From NCBI GenBank assembly GCA_964502095.1, contig CAZCUF010000002.1, positions 62,001 through 126,000 on the forward strand: 64,000 bases of DNA. Direction: 5' to 3'. Below are positions 24,045-31,910 of this stretch, one piece after another. The translations under genes and the position numbers were made by a program. A model generated the notes under the pieces. It did no database searches, had not been told where the DNA came from, and was given only the letters and a program-made list of their open reading frames with translations. Every line of letters begins with the position of its first letter. Position 1 is the stretch's first letter. Origin of the DNA: JACPVF01 sp964502095 (lineage in GTDB: Bacteria > Chloroflexota > Anaerolineae > Anaerolineales > Villigracilaceae).

Positions 24045-24779
24045 TTGGAAGCGCTTGGCATTAATCTCGGTCTGCTGATCGTTCAAATCATCGCGTTCAT
24101 CATTGTTTTCCTCGTGTTGAATGCCTGGGTGTATAAGCCCTTGTTGAATATGCTGGAAACGCGCAAGCAGAAGATCGCACAAGGGTTGGAGGACGCGCGC
24201 GTCGCGGCGGACGCGCGTGCGGATGCTGAAAAAGAAGCGGCGCAGATTCTGGCGGGGGCGCAGGCGGAAGCGAGTAAGATCGTTCGCGACGCGACCGAAC
24301 GCGCGGTCAATGCCGCCAAGGATGTGAAATCCGCGGTGGAGGCCGATTCGGTCAAGATGCGCGAGTCGTCCATTGCTGAAGCCGAGTTGGAACGAAATCG
24401 CATTCTGGGCGATTTGCGCGGCCAGGTTGCTGCGTTGGCGATTGCGGCCGCTCAAAAGCTGGTGGGCGAAACTCTGGATGAACAACGACAGCACGTGTTG
24501 ATCGACGAATTCTTCTCGGGCGTGAAATCCGGCAAGGTTGTGGTTTTGGAAGGCGCGGATTTCAAAGGCGATTCTGCAGAAGTGACTAGCGCGTTACCGC
24601 TCAATTCGGCGGAGCAGGATTCGGTCAGGAAAGATGTGCTTGCCAGAGTCGGCGCTCAGAACGTGACCTTCCGCGTGGATCCGTCCATTTTAGGCGGGCT
24701 GGTCATCAAAGTAGGAGACAAGGTTTTGGACAGTTCCGTCTCCGGCCGGTTGGAAGGACTGCGTCAGAGCTTAAGGTAA
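24045..24779 (+). CDS. atpFH: Fused F-type subunit b and C-terminal part of subunit delta
   Basis: 244 residues. Residues 1-30 are the membrane anchor of subunit b (LLIVQIIAFIIVFLVLNAWV), and 30-160 a long Ala/Glu/Arg coiled coil. Residues about 165-244 match only the C-terminal domain of delta (LPLNSAEQDSV, DPSILGGLVIKVGDKVLDSSV, GRLEGLRQSL). The helical N-terminal delta domain of about 105 residues, which binds the top of the alpha subunits, is missing. The start is TTG with GGGAGG upstream. A terminator follows; no alpha, gamma, beta or epsilon gene comes next. A split delta gene elsewhere would be another reading. Confidence 0.85.
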   Translation: MEALGINLGLLIVQIIAFIIVFLVLNAWVYKPLLNMLETRKQKIAQGLEDARVAADARADAEKEAAQILAGAQAEASKIVRDATERAVNAAKDVKSAVEADSVKMRESSIAEAELERNRILGDLRGQVAALAIAAAQKLVGETLDEQRQHVLIDEFFSGVKSGKVVVLEGADFKGDSAEVTSALPLNSAEQDSVRKDVLARVGAQNVTFRVDPSILGGLVIKVGDKVLDSSVSGRLEGLRQSLR

Positions 24780-24793
24780 TATCTGCTGGGGAG

Positions 24794-24830
24794 AAAAGAA
24801 GGATTTGGCATTGCCCGGACCCTTCTTTTT
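24794..24830 (+). terminator. Terminator closing the FO genes
   Basis: AAAAGAAGG (24794-24802) pairs with CCTTCTTTT (24821-24829), then T and AT-rich DNA. It ends the a-c-b/delta message 15 bases after the stop. Confidence 0.75.
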
Positions 24831-24881
24831 ATTCCCAATAGTTCGGATGAATTAGGCCTTGATTGTATAGTGCTTTTCCCT

Positions 24882-25110
24882 TACAATTGCGGCGCTTCAA
24901 GACCAGAACTATACTTGCTGAGGCGAACAAAGTGAATGAAAAACGGATTCAACAGGTGCTCGAGATAGAAAAGGCGGATGCCATTGTTCGGTTCGGCCAG
25001 CTTCGGCGCACTTACCTGATCGCAGGCCGGGTGCCGTCAGGGAATTGAACCATTTGATCGTCAGACTTAAGCAGGCCTCGAAGGAAGTTTTATCGAAACC
25101 CTGCTCACAT
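24882..25110 (+). pseudogene. Chimeric remnant of V-ATPase subunits G and I
   Basis: A second copy of the V-operon promoter box (TACAAT at 24882-24887) precedes a GTG at 24932. The first 14 codons (NEKRIQQVLEIEK) match the start of the intact subunit G gene at 25256. At 24973/24974 the frame passes directly into codons equal to Ala268 onward of subunit I (ADAIVRFGQLRRTYLIAG against ADAIARFGQLRHTYIVVG). A stop follows at 25046 after a shift; similarity resumes in the -1 frame (ELNHLIVRLKQASKEV). This is what remains of a diverged second V-ATPase set after a deletion of about 2.4 kb. The tract to 25200 holds no other gene. Confidence 0.8.
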
Positions 25111-25207
25111 CTCGATATGGAGAGAACCAACGCGTCGGCGGCTGTTTCGATCGTTGCCGGATTTCCCCAATTTAGAATCAGCCCTTGTTTGCCGCATGAT
25201 TATCCTT

Positions 25208-25213
25208 TACAAT
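25208..25213 (+). promoter_or_regulatory. -10 box of the V/A-ATPase operon
   Basis: TACAAT within CCTTTACAATTG, repeated almost identically before the remnant at 24882. Start codon of the first gene is 42 bases downstream. Confidence 0.5.
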
Positions 25214-25255
25214 TGGCGCAATAAATTCGGCTGTATGGAGTGAGGTTAAGTTGTA

Positions 25256-25567
25256 ATGAGCGACAATAATATTCGACAGGTTCTTGAAATCGAAAAACAG
25301 GCGAAGGAGCTCCAGGAAAAGGCAAAACGTGAAGCGCAGGAAATGCCGGTAAGAGCCGAGCAAGAGGCTCAGGCTATGTTGGCGCGGGTAAAAGCTGAGG
25401 CGCAAGAGGAAGCTCGCCGAATTATTGCCGAAGCGCAATCCCAGGAAAGTGCCAAAGATATTGCCGCTACGCTTAACGCCAAGTCCAGCGAATTTGAAGT
25501 ATTGAGCAAAAAGAATTTCGATAAAGCCGTTGCTTACGTTTTGGAACGCGTGATCGGTAGGGCATAA
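25256..25567 (+). CDS. V/A-type ATPase peripheral stalk subunit G/H
   Basis: 103 residues, nearly all charged coiled coil (KQAKELQEKAKREAQEM, then AQEEARRIIAEAQ). With subunit E it should form the peripheral stalks that hold the catalytic head of the V/A-ATPase. The name rests on coiled-coil character, length and position as first gene of the operon. A GGAG/GAGG region lies upstream of the ATG. Subunit C starts two bases after the stop. Confidence 0.8.
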   Translation: MSDNNIRQVLEIEKQAKELQEKAKREAQEMPVRAEQEAQAMLARVKAEAQEEARRIIAEAQSQESAKDIAATLNAKSSEFEVLSKKNFDKAVAYVLERVIGRA

Positions 25568-25569
25568 CC

Positions 25570-26652
25570 ATGGCGGGTGGTGTTTCAGGTTACGCGGCAA
25601 TTAGCGCGCGTGTGCGTGCTATGTACGCTGATTTGCTTTCTTCACAAGATATTGTCCGGTTGAGTGATACACCGGACTTTTCATCTCTGTTTACGTCTCT
25701 TAAAGGGACCCCGTACGGTCCCTATCTCGATCGACTCAAAGATAAAGATATCAATCCGCACAAGACAATCCTTCAAATTAGGAGCCGGGTGGCGGAATCA
25801 TATTACAGTGTGGTGCAATTAGCGCCAGTCGAGACCCGTCCACTTGTAAAGCAGTTGTATCGCTCTTTTGAGGTCGGAAATTTGAAAGCTGTTTTGCGTT
25901 CAATTATTGCAGTACAGCGTTCAGCCGATACTTCTTCGTGGGAGCGGGTACGCGATGTCTTGTTTCCATTGGGAACAGAAACGGTTATCCCTGCCCAGGC
26001 AATGGTTGAGTCGGGCAATATCGCTTCGGCAATAGAGTTGCTAAACGGTACGCCCTACGAAGAGGCTCTGGCATTCGCCATGAAGCGCTACTCAACTGAG
26101 CAGAATCTATTCCCAATTGAAGTGGTCCTGGATCTTAGTTATTGGCGCCGGTTGTGGGCGGAGGTCAAGAAACTTACCGGCTTGGATCGGGAACACGGTG
26201 TCAAGATTATTGGGTCTCTCCTTGATTTAAATAATATGATGTGGGCGGTTCGTTATAAGGTTTATCACAAACTTTCCGAGGAAGAAATAATCAACTATAC
26301 CCTGCCGTTTGGTTATAAGGTGCAGGATTCAGATATTCGCGCCATTGCGGCTGGAGCAGATATCCCTGCGATAATTTCACGCATATATCCAGGGATTCCT
26401 GATGTGAACGCTCTGCTTGAAAATCCGTTGGTTGGTTTGCCCAAACTTGAGGTTACCCTCAAGCGGGCGCTGTTGAAACAATGCTTTGCCGCGTTTATCG
26501 GCAGTCCATTCCACATTGGAATTCCGTTGGCGTTCCTGGTGGCAAGCGATTTGGAGGCGCAGGATTTGATTGTGCTGGTGGAGGCAAAGTCTACAAACCT
26601 GACTGATGATGATTATTGTGAGTTGTTATTGAAAACGAGCGCGCTGAATTAA
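25570..26652 (+). CDS. ntpC: V/A-type ATPase subunit C (d-type central socket)
   Basis: 360 residues, normal for the all-helical funnel that caps the rotor ring and receives the central shaft. Recognisable are the N-terminal GYAAISARVRAMYADLLSSQD, the middle LRSIIAVQRS and the DLNNMMWAVRYKVYHKLSEEEI block, which occurs as WxxRYK in the family. Base composition looks lower in GC than the nuo genes, as in the neighbouring V-genes. It follows the stalk gene by two bases. Confidence 0.87.
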   Translation: MAGGVSGYAAISARVRAMYADLLSSQDIVRLSDTPDFSSLFTSLKGTPYGPYLDRLKDKDINPHKTILQIRSRVAESYYSVVQLAPVETRPLVKQLYRSFEVGNLKAVLRSIIAVQRSADTSSWERVRDVLFPLGTETVIPAQAMVESGNIASAIELLNGTPYEEALAFAMKRYSTEQNLFPIEVVLDLSYWRRLWAEVKKLTGLDREHGVKIIGSLLDLNNMMWAVRYKVYHKLSEEEIINYTLPFGYKVQDSDIRAIAAGADIPAIISRIYPGIPDVNALLENPLVGLPKLEVTLKRALLKQCFAAFIGSPFHIGIPLAFLVASDLEAQDLIVLVEAKSTNLTDDDYCELLLKTSALN

Positions 26653-26682
26653 TAATAATCCAGCCGTGTACATGGAGATGCT

Positions 26683-28686
26683 ATGTTCTTTCCGAAAGAA
26701 ATGACTGAAATTGAATTAATTGTTCCATCCAAAGACTTGCTGGCTGTGACAAAAGTGTTGGGGAGTCGCGGGAATTTTCAGCAAGTCGACAGCGCCTCTT
26801 TAGGTGTGGAGGGTGTTGGAGCAAACATTTGGCAGGAAAAAGCTGCCAGTTATTCCGCGCTTGAGCGTCGTGTTCAAATTATGATGCAAAACTTGAACCT
26901 GACGGAAGAATACACCGGTTCACCAAAAGCCGATTCAACTCCCAACTTTGAGGCCCTGCAGGCGACGGTGGAGCGAATCGAAGAGGCGATTAAAGATACT
27001 GTAGATCAGATGTATGCCGAGAAAAAGAGATTGGAACAACTCGGAAATCAACTTCAGCAATTGCAGCCAATTGGCGACTTGGACTATGAAATTGGCGCAC
27101 TGCGTAAGTCTAAATATCTCTACTCGGTCGCAGGGATCATGCCCGCGGATCAAGTTACCCGGCTGGAGACTAGTCTGGCAAGAATCCCATATACCTTGTT
27201 CGCCTTACGTGATGATCCCAAGCGGCCGCTTGTTTGGTTGTTTGGACCGCGAAGCCATTCGGATGTGATTGAACGGGCAATTCGGAGCGCATTCCTGAAT
27301 CCTGTGGCCCTTCCTGATGAATTCGAAGGTACGCCTGTGCAAGTTGTAAAGGAAGTTTCCACGGCCATTGAGACCACTAAACAAAAACTGGCAGATTTGG
27401 AGCGCAACCGCGACAAATTAGCCAGTGCATATAAGGATGAATTGTACGGGTTGTGGCGTGACGTGCATGTTAGCCGTGTGACGGCGGATGCCATTGCCCG
27501 GTTCGGTCAGTTACGCCATACCTATATAGTCGTGGGATGGTCCCCGTCTTCCGAGATTGAATCTTTAAAGCAAAACCTCAAACGAGCCTCAAAAGAGATT
27601 ATCATCGAGGTGGTTCCCGTCTCCCATGCAGGGCAACAATCAAACGTTCCGGTGGTGCTGGAGAACTCCTGGTATTTCAAGCCATTCGAATTCCTTGTAA
27701 ATACGTATGCGCGACCCCGCTACAATGAACTAGACCCGACGTTTTTGATTGGTGTCACCTTTCCGCTCTTGTATGGGATCATGTTCCCGGACCTTGGCCA
27801 GGGCTTATTGCTTGCGCTATTGGGCTTGATTTTTAACAAAAAAGTCCTCCTCTTCCTGCCCGGCAAGACTGTCGTTGCGTGCGGCATCAGCGGCGCGATC
27901 TTTGGGCTCCTGTTCGGCAGCGTCTTTGGCTTCGAAGAGGTCATTCCACATCAATTTGTGCTGTTCCAGCCACTCCACAGCATTTTGGGAATACTCTTTC
28001 TCTCCATGGGTATTGGCGCGATCCTCTTGAATCTCGCCATGCTCCTCAACCTGGTTGGCGCCGCGCGAAACAGGAACTGGGGGCAATTCCTGTTTGACTC
28101 GAATGGCCTGTTTGGTTGGCTCTTGTATGTCTCTTTTCTGATCTTCCTGCTTCAAATCTTGGGCAGTGTGTTTGCCGGCAAGAACTTGTTCCCCGGAGTT
28201 GATTTTCCGGTGATCGCATTCCCGCCAATCGTGTTGAATCTGGCGAAACTCTTTAGTGTTCTTGGATTGTTATTGGCTGTGGTCTTCTCTCATCCCTTAA
28301 AGCATTGGATGGATGGACATCGCTTCGAAATTGAGGGCGGCTGGGCGATTTTCGCCATCCAATCCGCGGCGGAGGTCTTCGAGAAATTTATCAGCATGTT
28401 TAGTAATACGCTGTCGTATGTTCGTGTTGGCGCCTTTGCCATCGTCCATGCCGGTTTTATGGTCGCCGTCTTTGTGGTGGCGAAACTGGCGGGCGGAGGC
28501 GAAGAAAGCGGTATCGCCTATTGGGCGGTTGTCGTAGTTGGAAACCTCGGTGTACTCCTCCTTGAGGCCTTCATCGTTGGCATTCAGACCCTGCGCCTGC
28601 ACTTCTACGAATTCTTTACCAAGTTTTTCAACGGCGGTGGTTCTCCCTATGAACCGCTTATTCTTGCCTCTGCGCAAGAGAAATAA
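26683..28686 (+). CDS. ntpI: V/A-type ATPase subunit I (a-type membrane stator)
   Basis: 667 residues. The N-terminal half (to about 340) is soluble with long coiled coils and the MTEIELIVPSKD start. The C-terminal half has about eight membrane helices, with LIGVTFPLLYGIMFPDLGQGLLL, GAIFGLLFGSVFGFEE and the channel arginine Arg581 in NTLSYVRVGAFAIVHAGF. It makes the ion channel against the K-ring and clamps the stalks. Part of its middle (from Ala268) is duplicated in the remnant near 24974. Confidence 0.93.
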   Translation: MFFPKEMTEIELIVPSKDLLAVTKVLGSRGNFQQVDSASLGVEGVGANIWQEKAASYSALERRVQIMMQNLNLTEEYTGSPKADSTPNFEALQATVERIEEAIKDTVDQMYAEKKRLEQLGNQLQQLQPIGDLDYEIGALRKSKYLYSVAGIMPADQVTRLETSLARIPYTLFALRDDPKRPLVWLFGPRSHSDVIERAIRSAFLNPVALPDEFEGTPVQVVKEVSTAIETTKQKLADLERNRDKLASAYKDELYGLWRDVHVSRVTADAIARFGQLRHTYIVVGWSPSSEIESLKQNLKRASKEIIIEVVPVSHAGQQSNVPVVLENSWYFKPFEFLVNTYARPRYNELDPTFLIGVTFPLLYGIMFPDLGQGLLLALLGLIFNKKVLLFLPGKTVVACGISGAIFGLLFGSVFGFEEVIPHQFVLFQPLHSILGILFLSMGIGAILLNLAMLLNLVGAARNRNWGQFLFDSNGLFGWLLYVSFLIFLLQILGSVFAGKNLFPGVDFPVIAFPPIVLNLAKLFSVLGLLLAVVFSHPLKHWMDGHRFEIEGGWAIFAIQSAAEVFEKFISMFSNTLSYVRVGAFAIVHAGFMVAVFVVAKLAGGGEESGIAYWAVVVVGNLGVLLLEAFIVGIQTLRLHFYEFFTKFFNGGGSPYEPLILASAQEK

Positions 28687-28737
28687 TCGAAGAAAATCAA
28701 TACTCTAAACTATTTGAAACTCAAAAGGAGAAGTAAG

Positions 28738-29178
28738 ATGATTAAAATTTTAATTGTGGTGTTGGCGACCGTGATCCCACTGGCCCCATTTGTGATGTAT
28801 TTTCTGAATCTGCGCACCAATGACCCGGTACGGGCCGCTCGAAACCTGACGCTTGGCTTCAAAGGCTATAATGCTTTTCTGGCCTTACTGGGAGCAGGCA
28901 TTGTTTCCGTATGGTTGATCTCGCCTGAGACGGTTTATGCGGCTGGCGTGGTTGCACAGCAAGCGGCGGCAGACCCCTATGCGTCATTGGCGGCGGGTAT
29001 TTCGACCGGCTTGGCGGCGCTCGGCGCAGGTGTGGCAGTCAGCGGCACCGGCGCAGCAGCGATCGGAGCCATCTCCGAAAAACCGGAGATGTTTGGCCGC
29101 TCGCTGATCTTCGTGGGTCTGGCGGAAGGCGTAGCCATCTACGGTTTGCTCATTGCCTTCCTCGTGCTCTTCGGATAG
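28738..29178 (+). CDS. ntpK: V/A-type ATPase proteolipid subunit K with N-terminal extension
   Basis: 146 residues. Residues about 80-146 are one c-type hairpin with the loop SEKPEMFGR and the carboxylate Glu130 (VGLAEGVAIYG). Residues 1-75 add two hydrophobic stretches ahead of it. The helix-1 position that holds Gln in sodium-binding rings is Val, so protons are the likelier ion. AAGGAG seven bases before ATG 28738 decides the start against an in-frame TTG-type start at 28714. Subunit F follows six bases later. Confidence 0.9.
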   Translation: MIKILIVVLATVIPLAPFVMYFLNLRTNDPVRAARNLTLGFKGYNAFLALLGAGIVSVWLISPETVYAAGVVAQQAAADPYASLAAGISTGLAALGAGVAVSGTGAAAIGAISEKPEMFGRSLIFVGLAEGVAIYGLLIAFLVLFG

Positions 29179-29184
29179 GAAACG

Positions 29185-29490
29185 ATGAAGGTTTTGGTTA
29201 TCGGTCATCCGGACGCGGTGCTGGGTTTCTCGTTAGCTGGTGTGGGCGGGACTGTGGCTACCACCAGTGAAGCAGTTAACCAGGCGCTGGACGAAGCGCA
29301 AGCCAATAAAGACGTTGGTATCGTGCTTGTGACGCAGGATGTGGCGGAATTAATTCCGCAGCGTATGGAATATCTGAAGTTGCGTAGCATGATCCCGTTA
29401 GTAGTTGAAATCCCATCTAGCGGCGGCGTTCCAGAAGGCCAGGCCTCACTCGGTGATATTGTGCTCCGAGCCATTGGCATCAAATTGTAG
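29185..29490 (+). CDS. ntpG: V/A-type ATPase subunit F
   Basis: 101 residues, a Rossmann-like small protein of the central rotor. Family features are VIGHPDAVLGFSLAGV at the N-terminus and GIVLVTQDVAELI with PLVVEIPS. It sits on the D shaft and modulates catalysis. Length is typical. It follows subunit K by six bases. Confidence 0.87.
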   Translation: MKVLVIGHPDAVLGFSLAGVGGTVATTSEAVNQALDEAQANKDVGIVLVTQDVAELIPQRMEYLKLRSMIPLVVEIPSSGGVPEGQASLGDIVLRAIGIKL

Positions 29491-29535
29491 ATCTTTCCTG
29501 GCGTCTATAGCAGGTAAAGAGATTGGATTAACTGT

Positions 29536-30147
29536 ATGAAATCTAAGGTAGATGATATTGAACTGCTGGCTCGTGCCATCATGGTCGAAGCACAGGAGGA
29601 TGCCGACCAGATTCGCGCTGAGGCTAAAGAGGCGGCGGAGGCAATTCATAAGCACGCTCGCGCTCGGGCTGAATCAGAGCGGCAGGAGATCCTGGCGCGC
29701 GCCAACCAAGATGCGGAACGTCTGCGCAGTCAGGCATCAGCGACAGCTCAATTAAAAGCGCGATCTACCCAACTGGAACAGCGTGAGAAAATATTGGATG
29801 GCGTGTTCGACGAAGTGCGAAAACAATTGGGAACGATCAGGAAACGCCCGGACTATAAGGCTATAGCTGTCATGCTGGCTCATGAAGCCTTGGCGCAATT
29901 GCGGGTAAACGAGGCTGAGATCTATGCTGATCGTGAGGCTCGCAAAGCTCTGAATCTGGATGAGTTGGGCCGTGAGTTTAACGGACAATTTCTGCTTGGC
30001 AGTGATTTGGAGGAGGGCACAGGTGTAGTAGTGAGCGCGCTGGGCGGTAAGTTGAACTACGATAATACCCTGGAGATGCGTCTCAGCCGATTACAGGGCA
30101 CACTGCGCTCCGCAGTATATAAGGTATTAATGGGAGAACAGGCATGA
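29536..30147 (+). CDS. ntpE: V/A-type ATPase peripheral stalk subunit E
   Basis: 203 residues: a charged coiled-coil N-terminal half (residues 1-100, Ala/Glu/Arg heptads) and a globular C-terminal domain that contacts the top of A and B. It pairs with the G/H subunit. The last four bases overlap the start of subunit A (ATGA), which suggests coupled translation. Confidence 0.85.
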   Translation: MKSKVDDIELLARAIMVEAQEDADQIRAEAKEAAEAIHKHARARAESERQEILARANQDAERLRSQASATAQLKARSTQLEQREKILDGVFDEVRKQLGTIRKRPDYKAIAVMLAHEALAQLRVNEAEIYADREARKALNLDELGREFNGQFLLGSDLEEGTGVVVSALGGKLNYDNTLEMRLSRLQGTLRSAVYKVLMGEQA

Positions 30148-31910
30148 GTAATGAAGTAGGAAAAATCACCTGGATTAGTGGGCCGGTCGTCCGCGCCCGC
30201 GGTTCCCGTAATGTCGGCATGTTGGAACTCGTTGAAGTCGGCGCCGATCGACTCGTAGGTGAAGTCATCGGCCTTGAAGGGGATCAAATGACCGTGCAAG
30301 TTTATGAAGAGACAGCCGGGATGCAAACCGGCGCGCCGATTTATGGTACCGGTTTGCCGCTCTCGGTTGAACTTGGCCCAGGCTTGATCCAAAGCATATA
30401 TGATGGCGTGCAGCGCCCGCTTCCGCTCATCGAGCAGGAAATGGGTTCATTCATTAAGCGCGGCGCCCGCTTCGATTCGATCAGCCGCGAAAAGAAATGG
30501 AAATATACTCCGAAAGTCAATGTTGGCGATCAAGTCAAAGGCAGCACGGTCCTTGGCGTAGTTATGGAGACGGACACATTTGAGCATCGTGTGATGGTGC
30601 ACCCTGATGATGCGGGAACGATCACGTGGCTTGCCTCGGCAGGTGAATATACGGTTAACGATCCGATTGCTAAGATCAAAATGGGCAAAGAGGAAAAAAC
30701 CGTTACCATGCTGCAACGCTGGCCCGTTCGCCGTGCGCGCCCATTTACGCGGCGGCGTGGGGCTGATATTCCGTTGATCACTGGCCAACGCATTCTCGAT
30801 ACATTCTTCCCGGTCGCCAAAGGTGGCGCGGCGGGCATCCCAGGCCCATTCGGTTCGGGGAAGACCGTCACCCAACATAGTATTGCCAAGTGGGCGGACG
30901 CTCAAGTCATCGTCTATATTGGATGCGGTGAGCGCGGTAATGAAATGACCGAGGTGTTACAGGAATTTCCACATTTGGTGGATCCGCGCTCGGGCCGCCC
31001 ATTGATGGAACGTACAGTGCTTATTGCGAATACTTCTAATATGCCGGTGGCGGCGCGTGAAGCCAGTATTTACACAGGCATTACGATCGCGGAATATTAT
31101 CGCGACATGGGTTACCATGTGGCATTGATGGCAGATTCAACCTCTCGCTGGGCAGAAGCGTTGCGTGAGGTTTCTGGTCGCCTTGAAGAAATGCCCGCCG
31201 AAGAGGGCTATCCTGCTTATCTGGCAGGTCGTCTCGCCGAATTCTACGAACGCGCAGGTTATGTGGATAATTTGAACGGCACCCAAGGCTCGGTTTCCAT
31301 CGTGGGCGCGGTATCGCCTCCAGGGGGTGACTTCTCAGAACCGGTTACGCAACACACCAAGCGTTATATTCGCTGTTTCTGGGCGTTGGATAAATCGCTG
31401 GCGTCTGCCCGCCACTTCCCCGCGATCAACTGGCTGGATTCTTATAGCGAATATATCGAAGATGTCGCTAATTGGTGGCGCGAAAAGACCGGCAAAGATT
31501 GGCTTGCCATGCGCACCAAAGCAATGGAGTTGTTGAGCGAGGAAGCGCGTCTTTCACAGATCGTCAAACTCGTGGGTCCAGATGCCTTGCCGTATGCCGA
31601 ACGCATGGTGCTGGAAACCACTCGCTTGATCCGCGAAGGCATTCTGCAACAAAACGCCACCGACAACGTGGACGCCTATTCCTCGATAGAAAAACAAATT
31701 GGCTTATTGGAACTGGTGCTCTACTTCCATGAGCGCGGGATGAATATCATCAAGCGCGGCGCGCCAATCAACCTGATTCATGACCTCCCCGTTGTGGATA
31801 CCATCATTCGCGCGAAATCCTCCATTACCAATGAAGAAGTCGGAAAACTGGATGATATTCGAAGAGCGGTTGACGAGCAGATGAGTCGTTTAGATGCGGA
31901 GTATAGATAA
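30144..31910 (+). CDS. ntpA: V/A-type ATPase catalytic subunit A
   Basis: 588 residues, normal for the catalytic subunit. Walker A is GPFGSGKTVT (residues 234-243), Walker B region is VALMADSTSRWAEALREVSGRLEEMPAEEGYPAYL, and the non-homologous insert (about residues 115-190) that separates V/A-type A from F-type beta is present. It hydrolyses or makes ATP at the interface with B. The stop and the B start overlap by one base (TAATG). Confidence 0.96.
   Translation: MSNEVGKITWISGPVVRARGSRNVGMLELVEVGADRLVGEVIGLEGDQMTVQVYEETAGMQTGAPIYGTGLPLSVELGPGLIQSIYDGVQRPLPLIEQEMGSFIKRGARFDSISREKKWKYTPKVNVGDQVKGSTVLGVVMETDTFEHRVMVHPDDAGTITWLASAGEYTVNDPIAKIKMGKEEKTVTMLQRWPVRRARPFTRRRGADIPLITGQRILDTFFPVAKGGAAGIPGPFGSGKTVTQHSIAKWADAQVIVYIGCGERGNEMTEVLQEFPHLVDPRSGRPLMERTVLIANTSNMPVAAREASIYTGITIAEYYRDMGYHVALMADSTSRWAEALREVSGRLEEMPAEEGYPAYLAGRLAEFYERAGYVDNLNGTQGSVSIVGAVSPPGGDFSEPVTQHTKRYIRCFWALDKSLASARHFPAINWLDSYSEYIEDVANWWREKTGKDWLAMRTKAMELLSEEARLSQIVKLVGPDALPYAERMVLETTRLIREGILQQNATDNVDAYSSIEKQIGLLELVLYFHERGMNIIKRGAPINLIHDLPVVDTIIRAKSSITNEEVGKLDDIRRAVDEQMSRLDAEYR

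Noticed and set aside
22746..24779. An FO set recently transferred from another organism.
   Set aside because: Base and codon use look like the adjacent nuo genes; the V/A genes differ more, so if anything the V/A block is the newcomer.
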